Source of the DNA: Halomonas sp. GFAJ-1 | GTDB lineage: Bacteria; Pseudomonadota; Gammaproteobacteria; Pseudomonadales; Halomonadaceae | NCBI GenBank assembly: GCA_002966495.1 | Contig: CP016490.1 | Coordinates: forward strand, 2,666,001-2,730,000 | DNA: 64,000 nucleotides | Direction of reading: 5' to 3' | Shown: positions 48,138 to 57,019 of the stretch, piece by piece | Position numbering within the stretch: position 1 is the first letter of the stretch | How the letters are laid out: every line of letters starts with the position of its first letter | Notes under the pieces: model-generated | What the model was told of the DNA's origin: nothing | Seen by the model: the letters and a program-made list of their open reading frames with translations, nothing else | The model's database searches: none | Program-made: the position numbers and the translations under genes

Positions 48138-48527
48138 TTAATCGTCTGCGTTAATTGTCGCTTGGTAGGCGTTTGCGTCTAACAAGTCGTCAAGGGCTTG
48201 ACCAGTTACGCGCACCTTCATCATCCAGCCGCCTTCATAGGGCGCATCGTTGACTGTTTCAGGCGCATCTTCAAGGGCGTCGTTGATCTCGATAACTTCG
48301 CCATCGACCGGTGAGTAAAGGTCGGAGGCGGCTTTAACCGACTCAATAACCCCAAACTCTTTGCCTTTGCTGAGTTCTTGGCCTACCTCGGGTAGCTCCA
48401 CAAAAACCACATCACCCAGCGCTTCTTGAGCGTGGTCAGTGATGCCGATTGTCACGGTGCCGTCTTGGTGATCAAGCACCCATTCGTGACTTTTAGCGTA
48501 ACGAAGATTAGCAGGAAGATTGCTCAT
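48138..48527 (-). CDS. gcvH: Glycine cleavage H protein
   Basis: Encodes 129 residues. The lipoylated Lys is in G-V-I-E-S-V-K-A-A-S-D (about residue 65). W-V-L-D-H-Q-D-G-T-V-T-I-G-I-T-D-H-A is the N-terminal signature. The swinging lipoyl arm carries the aminomethyl group from GcvP to GcvT. Here it is transcribed with gcvP, while gcvT is on the opposite strand about 2 kb away. Confidence 0.97.
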   Translation of the reverse strand: MSNLPANLRYAKSHEWVLDHQDGTVTIGITDHAQEALGDVVFVELPEVGQELSKGKEFGVIESVKAASDLYSPVDGEVIEINDALEDAPETVNDAPYEGGWMMKVRVTGQALDDLLDANAYQATINADD

Positions 48528-48948
48528 GGTGATTCCCTATACGAAACGGTTGTCTGGACGAGAGCATACTAGCGTTTGTGAGCCGCCTTGGCGACCGTAG
48601 GCCGTGCTAGCAGAGGTCAATTTTTGCTTATGGTACCGTGTTTCTTATCGGAAACAAATTTCTTGAGAAGGACATGGTTAAGCTGCGGGAAAACGAGCGG
48701 CGGCGCAAGGTTAGGAAGGGAATGCACACTGGCTATAATTGCTGATGGAGATACTTTCTCTGCCTAAAGACGATATCACCATGGATATTTCCTGGGTAAA
48801 TGGTGTAAAACATGCAGATCATGCGCTCTATACGGCCAACGCCGTGCAATAACAAAGCGTTTGATGACTGACATCCGGTTCATAAGACGGGCAGACAGTT
48901 GCCTGACACCCATAATAATTGAGCTAACGACAGGGTAAGGAGATACGC
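48528..48948. other. Regulatory region between gcvH and the symporter gene
   Basis: 421 bases shared by two divergent units. TATAAT at 48734-48739 suggests a plus-strand promoter for the symporter with a leader of about 200 bases; the matching -35 (TTAGGA, 17 bases away) is weak. I searched for a glycine riboswitch and did not recognise the conserved cores. A 35-codon open frame at 48745-48852 has no ribosome-binding site. Confidence 0.5.
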
Positions 48949-50367
48949 GTGGAGACATTAACTAGCCTCCTAGGGGCAATTAACGGTGTAGTTTGGGGGC
49001 CGTTAATGCTGATTTTGCTGTTAGGGGTAGGTATTTACCTACAGATTGGTTTGAAACTCATGCCGATTCGTAAGCTAGGCGTTGGCTTCAAGCTGATGTG
49101 GCAAGGGCGGGACCCTAAGCCTAAAAAAGCCGCGCCTGGTGAGAAAGCGCCTGAAAAAGCCAGCGATCATGGCGAAATTTCACCTTTCAATGCGCTAATG
49201 ACGGCGCTATCCGCCACTATTGGCACGGGTAATATTGCAGGGGTGGCCACGGCCATTGCCTTAGGTGGCCCGGGCGCTGTGTTTTGGATGTGGATTACGG
49301 CGTTAGTCGGTATGGCGACAAAGTTTGCCGAAGCTGTACTGGCGGTTCGCTACCGTGAAACCGACAGTACCGGCCACCATGTGGGCGGCCCCATGTTCTA
49401 TATCAAGAACGGCCTGGGTAAAAAGTGGCTTTGGCTAGGTGGGTTATTCGCCTTTTTTGGTGCGGTTGCGGCGTTTGGTATCGGCAATACCGTACAGTCT
49501 AACTCTGTGGCTGACGCCATGGATGCAAGCTTTGGTGTGCCGCACTGGCTTACGGGCATCATCATTATGGTGCTTGCCGGGGCGGTTATCCTGGGGGGCA
49601 TCAAGCGCATTGCAAAAGTGGCCGGCAAGCTTGTGCCGATCATGGGTATTGCATACGTGATTGCGGGTTTGCTGGTGCTAATGGTTAACGCTAGCCAAAT
49701 TGGTGATGCGTTTGGGCTGATTTTCTACTATGCCTTCAATCCTATTGCCGCTGCTGGTGGTTTTGCAGGGGCAGCCGTCATGGCCGCTATCCGCTTTGGT
49801 GTGGCACGGGGTATTTTCTCTAACGAAGCGGGCCTGGGTAGCGCACCTATAGCTCACGCGGCGGCTAAGACCAAAAACCCAGTGCGCCAAGGTTTGATCG
49901 CAATGCTGGGTACGTTTATCGATACCATTATTGTTTGTACGATCACGGCCCTGGTCATCTTGACGTCTACCGTGTGGATTGAGGGGGAAGCAGGTGCATC
50001 GCTGACCGCGCTTTCATTTGATGCGGCGCTACCAGGTTTTGGTAACCAGATTGTCGCGGTGGCGTTGGCTGTCTTTGCGTTTACCACTATTCTTGGCTGG
50101 TCTTTCTATGGCGAGAAGTGCTGCCAGTTCCTGTTCGGTACACGTTCTATTATGCTATACCGCGTGTTATTCGTATTAGCCATTCCGCTGGGCGCTATCG
50201 CGCAGTTGGGCTTTATCTGGCTAATGGCCGATACATTTAATGCCTTGATGGCTATCCCGAACTTGATCGCCCTGGCACTGCTATCGCCTGTGGTCTTTAA
50301 GCTCACCAAGGATTACTTTGCCGGTAAAGAAGTGCTGCCTGGTGAAGCGCTGGATCATGATAAATAG
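48949..50367 (+). CDS. Alanine/glycine:cation symporter (AGCS family)
   Basis: Encodes 472 residues from a GTG start with a strong TAAGGAGATACGC site. About 10-11 membrane spans. The family signatures are ALSATIGTGNIAGVATAIALG (about 85-105 in two parts) and FSNEAGLGSAPIAHAAA (about 289-305). It takes up alanine or glycine with Na+ (or H+). Position between gcvH and gcvT points to glycine as a substrate, by inference from context. Confidence 0.92.
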   Translation: METLTSLLGAINGVVWGPLMLILLLGVGIYLQIGLKLMPIRKLGVGFKLMWQGRDPKPKKAAPGEKAPEKASDHGEISPFNALMTALSATIGTGNIAGVATAIALGGPGAVFWMWITALVGMATKFAEAVLAVRYRETDSTGHHVGGPMFYIKNGLGKKWLWLGGLFAFFGAVAAFGIGNTVQSNSVADAMDASFGVPHWLTGIIIMVLAGAVILGGIKRIAKVAGKLVPIMGIAYVIAGLLVLMVNASQIGDAFGLIFYYAFNPIAAAGGFAGAAVMAAIRFGVARGIFSNEAGLGSAPIAHAAAKTKNPVRQGLIAMLGTFIDTIIVCTITALVILTSTVWIEGEAGASLTALSFDAALPGFGNQIVAVALAVFAFTTILGWSFYGEKCCQFLFGTRSIMLYRVLFVLAIPLGAIAQLGFIWLMADTFNALMAIPNLIALALLSPVVFKLTKDYFAGKEVLPGEALDHDK

Positions 50368-50426
50368 CGTTTAGCGCGTCATACGGATGTAATGACTCGC
50401 TATGCTGTATAAACAGCTATAGAGCC

Positions 50427-50460
50427 GGGAAGCCAACTACTGGCTTCCCGTTTCTTTTTT
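50427..50460 (+). terminator. Terminator between the symporter gene and gcvT
   Basis: GGGAAGCCA-ACTAC-TGGCTTCCC is a perfect nine-base-pair stem followed by GTTTCTTTTTT. It ends only 16 bases before the gcvT start codon. A smaller hairpin GCTGT-ATAA-ACAGC lies at 50403-50416. Confidence 0.85.
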
Positions 50461-50476
50461 CGACCGAGGAAACCCC

Positions 50477-51589
50477 ATGACTAACCTTAACCATACGCCG
50501 CTCCATGCGTTGCACACCAAGCTTGGCGCTAAAATGGCGCCCTTTGCTGGCTATGATATGCCGGTGCAGTATCCGTTAGGCGTTAAGAAAGAGCATGAGC
50601 ATACTCGCCAGCGGTGTGGCTTGTTTGATGTTTCTCACATGGGGCAGATTCTGGTATCCGGTAAAGATGTTGCGAAAGCGTTAGAGACGTTAATACCGGC
50701 GGATTTGGTAGGGTTGAAGAAAGGCGAGCAGCGCTATGGGCTTTTCACCAGCACTGACGGCGGCATTATTGATGACTTGATGGCGGTCAATGCAGGAGAC
50801 CACTTTTATCTTGTGGTTAACGCCGCCTGTAAAGACCAGGACATTGCCCATTTGCGTACCAATTTAGGCGCCACCCATGAGATCGAAGTGCTCGATCGGG
50901 GGCTGTTGGCGTTACAAGGGCCAGAAGCTCGCGATGTGATGGCGCGTCTCTGCCCAGAAGCCTGTGAGCTGACATTTATGCAGCATGGCCGGTTCACCTT
51001 GGCGGGGCAGGACGTATGGATCAGCCGCAGTGGTTATACCGGTGAAGATGGCTTTGAAATTTCCGTCTCCCGTGAGGGGTGTGAAGCACTTGCCGAACAG
51101 TTGCTTGCAGAGCCTGAGGTTGAAGCCATTGGTTTAGGCGCGCGTGATTCACTGCGTTTAGAAGCGGGATTGTGCCTCTATGGGCATGATATGGGTCTTG
51201 AGACGACCCCAGTAGAAGCCGGGCTTATTTGGGCCATTGGCAAGCCGCGGCGTCACGGAGGCGAGCGTTCTGCTGGCTTCCCGGGCGCCGATTTAATTCT
51301 CCATCAGGTGGATGCTAAAGACCATGTGCGTAAGCGGGTCGGTTTGGTGGCAGAAGGGCGCGCGCCGGTGCGTGAAGGAAGCGTGTTAGTAGATGAAGCG
51401 GGTAACGAGATTGGCGTGGTCACGTCGGGAGGCTTTGGGCCAAGCGTAGGCAAGCCAGTGGCACTTGGATACGTAAAGCGTGAATGGGAAGCGGCTGAAA
51501 GCGTTGTTTATGCGCTGGTGCGCGGCAAGCAGCTCCCCATGGTGGTGACTGCGCCCCCCTTTATTAAGCCTGGTTACTATCGCGGATAA
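50477..51589 (+). CDS. gcvT: Aminomethyltransferase (glycine cleavage T protein)
   Basis: Encodes 370 residues. T-P-L-H-A-L-H-T-K-L-G-A-K-M opens the protein, F-D-V-S-H-M-G-Q is near 51, and the catalytic Asp lies in the following E-x-L-I-P-A-D-L segment (about 82). G-Y-T-G-E-D-G-F-E-I (about 188-197) is the folate-binding signature. It releases ammonia and makes 5,10-methylene-THF. CGAGGAAACCCC precedes the ATG. The preceding terminator means that read-through or a promoter inside 50368-50476 is needed. Confidence 0.96.
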   Translation: MTNLNHTPLHALHTKLGAKMAPFAGYDMPVQYPLGVKKEHEHTRQRCGLFDVSHMGQILVSGKDVAKALETLIPADLVGLKKGEQRYGLFTSTDGGIIDDLMAVNAGDHFYLVVNAACKDQDIAHLRTNLGATHEIEVLDRGLLALQGPEARDVMARLCPEACELTFMQHGRFTLAGQDVWISRSGYTGEDGFEISVSREGCEALAEQLLAEPEVEAIGLGARDSLRLEAGLCLYGHDMGLETTPVEAGLIWAIGKPRRHGGERSAGFPGADLILHQVDAKDHVRKRVGLVAEGRAPVREGSVLVDEAGNEIGVVTSGGFGPSVGKPVALGYVKREWEAAESVVYALVRGKQLPMVVTAPPFIKPGYYRG

Positions 51590-51617
51590 AGTAAGCGGTT
51601 AGCTGCTAATATAGCGT

Positions 51618-51647
51618 AAAAAAGCCCCTGACATTCAGGGGCTTTTT
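51618..51647. terminator. Bidirectional terminator between gcvT and the LysM lipoprotein gene
   Basis: AAAAAGCCCCTGA-CAT-TCAGGGGCTTTTT works on both strands for the two convergent genes. Confidence 0.92.
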
Positions 51648-51669
51648 CGTCACAGCGACTATTGTAGGG

Positions 51670-52617
51670 CTACCTTAATACTTGGCGCGGGTCGATAGGT
51701 TTGCCACCTTGGCGGAGGTCGAACAGTAGGTCATAGCGCTGGGTCGAGCTGCTTTGTCCGATTTCACAAAGTGGATCACCCGTGCTGACCTGTTGTCCGA
51801 CTCGGACAAGAATGCGTGCGCATAAGGCATAGACCGTTTGAAGATTATCCGCATGGTGAACGATCACCACGTCACCGAGTTGCCGCATGCCGTCGGCGAA
51901 GCGTACCTCGCCCGGGGCCACTGCTTTAGCGTTTGCGCCTTCTTGGGTGGCTAGCAGCATCGGTTGTAGCGTGCCACGGCTATCTGCACCAAAGCGCCGA
52001 ACGATACGGTAGTCCTCTAATGGCCATGGCCAGCGGCGTGCCGAGGCGGGCAAGCTGGCGCTTGGCGCTGGTGTCGATGGAGCAGCTGCTGGGCGGCTAG
52101 CACTGCTGCTTCCGCTGCTTGCACTACTACCAAGGGGCACGCTGACGATTTGACCAACCCGCAGCGCCGTTGCCGGGGTGCTGGGGTTGGCGCTCTGTAA
52201 GCGCCCAGAGGTAGTACCAAAATGACGTGCGATACTGGAGTAGGTATCGCCTGCTCGGATTTGGTAGCGGTAGGGGCCGCCTGAAGGAGCGCGCTCTTGC
52301 TGAGTAGGTATCAGCAGGCGCTGCCCCGCGCTTAAATTCTGTGCAGACACACCGGGGTTAAAACGTTCAAGACGTTCCAGTGGGACGCTGGCCCTTGCGG
52401 CTAGCTGTCCTAACGTATCGCCACGCTGTACTTCAATCCAATTGCCACTGATTTGGCTCGAGCTGCTGGGCGTAGGAACACGCTCGGTAGACGTGCCAGA
52501 CCCGGCACAGCCCGCTAGCCCAGTGGCAAGTAAACAAATCACCATCCAGTGAGTTAATCGTGATCGGTTTGGTTGCCAAGCAAGGTATCTTTTTCCTGCC
52601 AGAGTGAATTGATCCAT
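51670..52617 (-). CDS. NlpD/EnvC-like LysM lipoprotein with degenerate LytM domain
   Basis: Encodes 315 residues from the ATG at 52617, or 291 from the ATG at 52545. I prefer the longer form because it keeps Arg residues ahead of the hydrophobic segment. The lipobox L-A-G-C has its Cys at residue 37. Two LysM domains follow (about 60-105 and 118-162), then an Ala/Ser/Pro linker and a LytM/M23 domain (about 195-315). The zinc ligands H-x3-D and H-x-H are missing (R-Y-D-L-L-F-D-L-R in place of the H-x-H strand), so it should not cut peptidoglycan. It may activate an amidase, as NlpD and EnvC do. Confidence 0.8.
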   Translation of the reverse strand: MDQFTLAGKRYLAWQPNRSRLTHWMVICLLATGLAGCAGSGTSTERVPTPSSSSQISGNWIEVQRGDTLGQLAARASVPLERLERFNPGVSAQNLSAGQRLLIPTQQERAPSGGPYRYQIRAGDTYSSIARHFGTTSGRLQSANPSTPATALRVGQIVSVPLGSSASSGSSSASRPAAAPSTPAPSASLPASARRWPWPLEDYRIVRRFGADSRGTLQPMLLATQEGANAKAVAPGEVRFADGMRQLGDVVIVHHADNLQTVYALCARILVRVGQQVSTGDPLCEIGQSSSTQRYDLLFDLRQGGKPIDPRQVLR

Positions 52618-53435
52618 GCGTGGAAGCGTTCCTTGTGCTGCGGTTCTTGGTGATAGTTGGCATCAAGCATCCAATGGGGAACAGCCAGTTGCCTTGCTTC
52701 AAGGGTAATGGGGGCTTCTTTACCGCATAGAAACCCCCAAAAAGTGGGTGATGGGTTTTGGTAGCTAATAGTTACATCAAGAATACCATCCAATTGGTCG
52801 CCTAGCAGACTAATCACCTGGGCAATGCCGCCCGCTTTCGGCCTTAACAAATGCCGGAAAGGGCTGTTTTGGGCATCCCGTTTAGCCACTGTGAAACGCG
52901 TGCCCTCAACAAAATTAAGTATTGTAATAGGTGCGTTACGCGCCTGCTGACATATACGCTCTGTTGCTTCACGGTCGATAGTGGCGAGCTTAGGGTCTTT
53001 GGCAATCTGTTCGCGGCTGAAGCGACGCATAAAAGGAAACTCCAGCGCCCAAAATGCTAGCCCGACGATTGGGATCCATATTAATTGATGTTTTAAGAAG
53101 AAGCGTGGCAACGGTATTCGGCGGTGCAGCGCCATAAAAAGGATAAAAATATCGGTCCAGCTTCGATGGTTTGAAACTACCAGCCACCATTGATCGGTAC
53201 TCAGGGTTTCAGGCGTATTAATAGTCAGGTTGGGTTTTAGCCAGCGCCGCATCCACCAGAGGTTAAGGCCTATCCAGTTTTGAGCGACAGCACAGAGCTT
53301 ATTAAGTAGCCACTGTTTGCGATGACGGCCAGGCGTGATTACCTTGGCAAGCGTCAGCAGAATAAGAGGCACACCCCAAAAAAGCGTGCTAACTATCAGC
53401 AGTAAGACGCTGACAACTCCTTTCACAATAGGCAT
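52554..53435 (-). CDS. Membrane acyltransferase, YihG/PlsC family
   Basis: Encodes 293 residues. A hydrophobic N terminus (about 5-28) anchors it. Block I is S-N-H-R-S-W-T-D (about 87-94), block III is F-V-E-G-T-R-F-T (about 173-180), and F-P-F-M-R-R-F-S (about 131-138) is the loop typical of YihG. E. coli YihG is a secondary lysophosphatidate acyltransferase. It ends just before the LysM lipoprotein gene, and the two probably share a transcript. Confidence 0.85.
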   Translation of the reverse strand: MPIVKGVVSVLLLIVSTLFWGVPLILLTLAKVITPGRHRKQWLLNKLCAVAQNWIGLNLWWMRRWLKPNLTINTPETLSTDQWWLVVSNHRSWTDIFILFMALHRRIPLPRFFLKHQLIWIPIVGLAFWALEFPFMRRFSREQIAKDPKLATIDREATERICQQARNAPITILNFVEGTRFTVAKRDAQNSPFRHLLRPKAGGIAQVISLLGDQLDGILDVTISYQNPSPTFWGFLCGKEAPITLEARQLAVPHWMLDANYHQEPQHKERFHAWINSLWQEKDTLLGNQTDHD

Positions 53436-53595
53436 ACCGCATTTCCTCGATACAAATTCTTCTGTTCAGCGCTCTGCACGTGAGTACGCCTTTAGACTGA
53501 ATGCTAAAGGATCAAAGCGATGCTGCCCAGCTTAGCTGTTCACTATTGCACGGTTAGGGTGTTTTTATGGGACGTGCTAATGCTAGCAGCGTGCT

Positions 53596-54492
53596 TTAAA
53601 ACGTTTCAGCTAGGCAAGGTGCTTTTACACTTTCGACAAGCACATTACGCAAAGCGTAAGCGGCGACTGATAACTCCTGCTGGGTGATTATACCTACCCG
53701 GCAAGCAATGCTTGGGCTATTTAAAGGAACGCAGCGGGCGCCTAGCGCCTGCATCTGTCTAATGCACATAGAGGGGACGGCACTAACCCCCAAGCCTTCG
53801 GCTACCATTCTACCTACCGTTGAGAGTTGGTGGCTTTCAAACGCTACGGGTAAATCAATTTTACGTTTGCCCAGTTCTAGTTCCAGCAAGCGACGAACCA
53901 TCGACGGGCGCTGAAGGGTGATGAAGTCATCCTGTAAAAGCGTTGCCCATGAAAGGCTGCTAGCGTGTAAGGGAAATGTCGGCGGCACCACCGCCACAAA
54001 CTCATCTTCAAATAGGGGTGTAAACGTTAGGCTGCCTGTTCCCTCTGGTGAGAAAGCTATGCCTATTTCGACTTGGCGGGAGCGCACCATGTCGATCACC
54101 TCTTCGTTAATCACATCGTGAACGGTGATGTTGATTTTGGGGTATTGTTGACGAAATTTAACCAGCGCGCCGGGCAGTAAGTTGCAGGCAAAAGATGGCA
54201 TGGCGGCAACACTCAAACGGCCCAATTGAAGTGTAAATCGCTGGCGCAAGCGCTCCTCGGTGTTATCCCACTGCGCTAGCAGGTGTTTAGCAAGGGGGAG
54301 TAACGACTCTCCTTCAGGGGTCAGCCGCACGCTACGGGTGCTTCGGATGAGTAATTTACCGCCAAGCGAATCCTCTAACCCTTTGATAGCGAGGCTCAAT
54401 GCTGGTTGTGAAAGGTGCAGGCGCTCACATGCATGGGTAAAGCTCAGGGTTTGGGCGACCGCGAGAAAGGCGCGCAGTTGTTTGGCAGTCAT
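53596..54492 (-). CDS. LysR-family regulator, probably of scoAB
   Basis: Encodes 298 residues. The N-terminal helix-turn-helix reads QTLSFTHACERLHLSQPALS (about 14-33), and the effector-binding domain (about 92-290) includes T-F-P-L-H-A-S-S. It is divergently transcribed from the CoA-transferase genes across 147 AT-rich bases, the usual arrangement of a LysR protein with its target. The inducer (acetoacetate, 3-hydroxybutyrate or other) is unknown. Confidence 0.85.
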   Translation of the reverse strand: MTAKQLRAFLAVAQTLSFTHACERLHLSQPALSLAIKGLEDSLGGKLLIRSTRSVRLTPEGESLLPLAKHLLAQWDNTEERLRQRFTLQLGRLSVAAMPSFACNLLPGALVKFRQQYPKINITVHDVINEEVIDMVRSRQVEIGIAFSPEGTGSLTFTPLFEDEFVAVVPPTFPLHASSLSWATLLQDDFITLQRPSMVRRLLELELGKRKIDLPVAFESHQLSTVGRMVAEGLGVSAVPSMCIRQMQALGARCVPLNSPSIACRVGIITQQELSVAAYALRNVLVESVKAPCLAETF

Positions 54493-54522
54493 GTAGACTC
54501 TTTTATAAGTTTTTAAAATAAA

Positions 54523-54551
54523 TTGATAAGAAAAACAAACTTAACAAATAT
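54523..54551 (+). promoter_or_regulatory. Candidate scoA promoter in the LysR/scoA intergenic region
   Basis: TTGATA at 54523 and AAATAT at 54546 are 17 bases apart within very AT-rich DNA. A weak -10 fits a promoter that needs LysR activation. Confidence 0.35.
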
Positions 54552-54639
54552 ATCATCAAGTACAACACTGGCACTATCCCGTAAGCAGCATCGTTAGGAT
54601 CTGCTCAACGCACCACCGACAATAATGAGAGGCATAACA

Positions 54640-55338
54640 ATGGCAGGATTCGATAAGCGAGTGTCTTCCTACGAGGAAGCAATGGAAGGTATCAAAGATG
54701 GGATGACGGTGATTGCAGGTGGCTTCGGCCTGTGTGGCATCCCCGAAAACCTGATTGCTGAGATTAAGCGCCGGGGGGTTAAAGACCTTTCTGTTGTGTC
54801 CAACAACTGTGGGGTTGATGGCTTTGGCCTGGGTCTGCTGCTTGAAGATCGCCAGATCAGTAAGATTTTTGCCTCTTATGTGGGTGAGAACGCAATGTTT
54901 GAGCAGCAGATGCTCAATAATGAAATCGATGTAGTACTTACGCCCCAAGGTACCCTGGCAGAAAAAATGCGTGCAGGCGGTGCCGGTATTCCCGCTTTCT
55001 ATACCGCGACAGGTTACGGTACGCCGATTGGTGACGGTAAAGAGGTACGCGAGTTCAACGGTCGTCACTACATTTTAGAAGAGGCGATCACGGGAGACTT
55101 CGCAATTGTAAAAGGGTGGAAAGCCGACCGATATGGCAACGTGATGTATCGCCATACTGCGCAGAACTTCAACCCAATGGCTGCGACTGCCGGAAAAATC
55201 ACCGTAGTGGAAGTTGAGGAAATTGTTGAGCCGGGTGAGCTGGAGCCAAGCCAAATCCACACGCCGGGTATTTATGTGGATCGCATTATTCAAGGCTCTT
55301 TCGAGAAGCGTATTGAGAAGCGTACGGTGCGCAGTTAA
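54640..55338 (+). CDS. scoA: 3-oxoacid CoA-transferase subunit A
   Basis: Encodes 232 residues from the ATG at 54640, preceded by GAGAGGCATAAC; an ATG five codons upstream lacks spacing. [16 protein letters not shown] (about 27-42) is the CoA-transferase family I signature, and [12 protein letters not shown] (about 58-69) follows. With subunit B it moves CoA from succinyl-CoA (or acetyl-CoA) to acetoacetate, giving acetoacetyl-CoA. The gap to scoB is 86 bases. Confidence 0.92.
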   Translation: MAGFDKRVSSYEEAMEGIKDGMTVIAGGFGLCGIPENLIAEIKRRGVKDLSVVSNNCGVDGFGLGLLLEDRQISKIFASYVGENAMFEQQMLNNEIDVVLTPQGTLAEKMRAGGAGIPAFYTATGYGTPIGDGKEVREFNGRHYILEEAITGDFAIVKGWKADRYGNVMYRHTAQNFNPMAATAGKITVVEVEEIVEPGELEPSQIHTPGIYVDRIIQGSFEKRIEKRTVRS

Positions 55339-55424
55339 TCGCGACACGCTTTTTAATTGCGACATAGCTTAATGCAATTACTCAACTCGATGACTCTCAC
55401 GTTATTCACTACGAGGTAAGTACC

Positions 55425-56087
55425 ATGGCTTTAACACGTGAACAGATGGCCCAACGCGTTGCTCGCGAGCTTGAAGATGGCTTCTACGTTAATTTAGGTA
55501 TCGGCATTCCCACTCTGGTTGCCAACTACGTACCTGAAGGTATTGATGTCATGCTGCAGTCTGAAAATGGCTTGCTGGGCATGGGACGCTTTCCGACGGA
55601 GGAAGAAGTAGACTCGGATATGATTAATGCCGGTAAGCAGACGGTAACCGCTAGACCCGGTGCGGCAATTTTTTCTTCGGCTGAATCGTTTGCCATGATC
55701 CGCGGTGGTCATGTCGATTTAACGGTGCTTGGCGCCTTTGAAGTCGACCAGGAAGGCAACATTGCCTCTTGGATGGTGCCTGGTAAATTGATCAAAGGCA
55801 TGGGTGGCGCTATGGATTTGGTCGCAGGCGCCGAAAATATTATCTGTACAATGACCCATGCGTCTAAACATGGCGAATCTAAACTGCTGGAGAAGTGTAC
55901 GCTGCCATTAACCGGTGCAGGTTGTATCAATCGCGTTCTGACAGATCTCGCCTATCTTGAAATTAAAGACGGTGCATTCATTTTGAAAGAGCGTGCGCCG
56001 GGTGTAAGCGTTGAAGAGATCATTGAGAAAACCGCTGGAAAGCTCATTGTTCCAGATAACGTTCCTGAAATGACCTTTGATGAGTAA
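55425..56087 (+). CDS. scoB: 3-oxoacid CoA-transferase subunit B
   Basis: Encodes 220 residues. The catalytic Glu that forms the thioester lies in S-E-N-G-L-L-G-M-G (about residue 46). G-I-G-I-P-T-L-V-A-N-Y (about 24-34) and M-T-H-A-S-K-H-G-E-S-K (about 145-155) are conserved. ACGAGGTAAGTACC supplies the start. Together with bdhA at 58112 it makes the pathway 3-hydroxybutyrate to acetoacetate to acetoacetyl-CoA. Confidence 0.94.
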   Translation: MALTREQMAQRVARELEDGFYVNLGIGIPTLVANYVPEGIDVMLQSENGLLGMGRFPTEEEVDSDMINAGKQTVTARPGAAIFSSAESFAMIRGGHVDLTVLGAFEVDQEGNIASWMVPGKLIKGMGGAMDLVAGAENIICTMTHASKHGESKLLEKCTLPLTGAGCINRVLTDLAYLEIKDGAFILKERAPGVSVEEIIEKTAGKLIVPDNVPEMTFDE

Positions 56088-56135
56088 TTTTGCTTACGTT
56101 GGCTGATTAAATTGGCGTGGGCACGCTTGTCGGGC

Positions 56136-56903
56136 TCACGCCATTTCACAGCGAGTATGAAAAGGCAGCAATATCTCAGCAATTCGCTCGTGGTCATCGT
56201 CCAGATGCTTTTGAATTAAGGCGAGGCCGCCAAGACTAAGCCGGTGTTCATCGCCGTTGTCAAACGCAATTTTCTGAGGCATAGCGGGATAAAAGCGATG
56301 TTGCAGCATTGATGAGACGGGGAATACGCCATTTTGCTGACTTTCGATACTTGGCATGCCAGCCGTTGCGAGTTGGGCATCGAGTGCTTCAAGTGGATTA
56401 CCCAGAGCTATGCAATCAAAGCCTGCATGATGAAGTCGTGGGCCCATGACCGCTAGCCATGCTGCAAGTGGGTGGGCAGCTTGAAGCTGTTGATACAGTG
56501 TCCAGGACGGCATTGGCCAGGGACGCCCACGACAAAACAAGTTATGGCCTTTGCAATCTTCGGGATGGCTTTTTGCTACTAGGCCAGTGAGTGCTTCCCT
56601 GGGCGCTTTGCAAAGTGTGCCTAACTGCAGTTCTGCCAATAATAGCCAACTACCATTGTCATTAGGGGCGAGAAGGTGAATGAGCATCCCTTTATCTGCC
56701 ATGGCGTAATGACCTACTGAACGGTACCCCATATGCGCTAGCTTGCCCGCCAGTATGTTCGCAGCAAAAGGCCCGTGGTTGAGAGTTACCAGCGTCAGGT
56801 ATTCAGCTGGGGTGTTTAACGGCCACAGCCTAAGTGCCCCTAAATCGGGATGGGTATGAATATAGTCAAGCCACAGCTGTTGAATAAACTCCTCTCGCTG
56901 CAT
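56136..56903 (-). CDS. DUF1338 / VOC-fold metal-enzyme-like protein
   Basis: Encodes 255 residues. The start F-I-Q-Q-L-W-L-D-Y-I, the middle P-S-W-T-L-Y-Q-Q-L and L-A-A-W-L-A-V-M-G-P-R-L-H-H-A-G-F (about 148-164), and V-S-S-M-L-Q (about 200) match the short DUF1338 family. Larger members (HglS) are iron-dependent 2-oxoadipate dioxygenase/decarboxylases. Two candidate metal His are kept (in L-N-H-G-P-F and L-H-H-A-G-F), but the C-terminal Glu expected in an E-x-x-Q-R motif appears as Ala (L-A-L-I-Q-K), so activity is in doubt. Confidence 0.65.
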   Translation of the reverse strand: MQREEFIQQLWLDYIHTHPDLGALRLWPLNTPAEYLTLVTLNHGPFAANILAGKLAHMGYRSVGHYAMADKGMLIHLLAPNDNGSWLLLAELQLGTLCKAPREALTGLVAKSHPEDCKGHNLFCRGRPWPMPSWTLYQQLQAAHPLAAWLAVMGPRLHHAGFDCIALGNPLEALDAQLATAGMPSIESQQNGVFPVSSMLQHRFYPAMPQKIAFDNGDEHRLSLGGLALIQKHLDDDHERIAEILLPFHTRCEMA

Positions 56904-57019
56904 GGGGTAACCTCGCCGCCTATAGTTGACCCGTATGGGTTAAGTTCTTGGGCATTCAGTATAGGCAAGCAAGGGTACATTGGGTTCAACGGGTATTAAC
57001 GGCATTTTTAACGCCAAGT

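Noticed and set aside
48745..48852. 35-codon open frame in the gcvH/symporter gap
   Set aside because: No ribosome-binding site and no recognisable product; it would lie in the symporter leader, so it was not called a gene.
48528..48948. Glycine riboswitch upstream of the symporter or gcvH
   Set aside because: I could not find the conserved core sequences on either strand. A covariance-model search would decide.
56110..56146. GGCGTG...CACGCC hairpin as a terminator after scoB
   Set aside because: It overlaps the stop of the convergent DUF1338 gene, and the T tract is weak; not strong enough to list.
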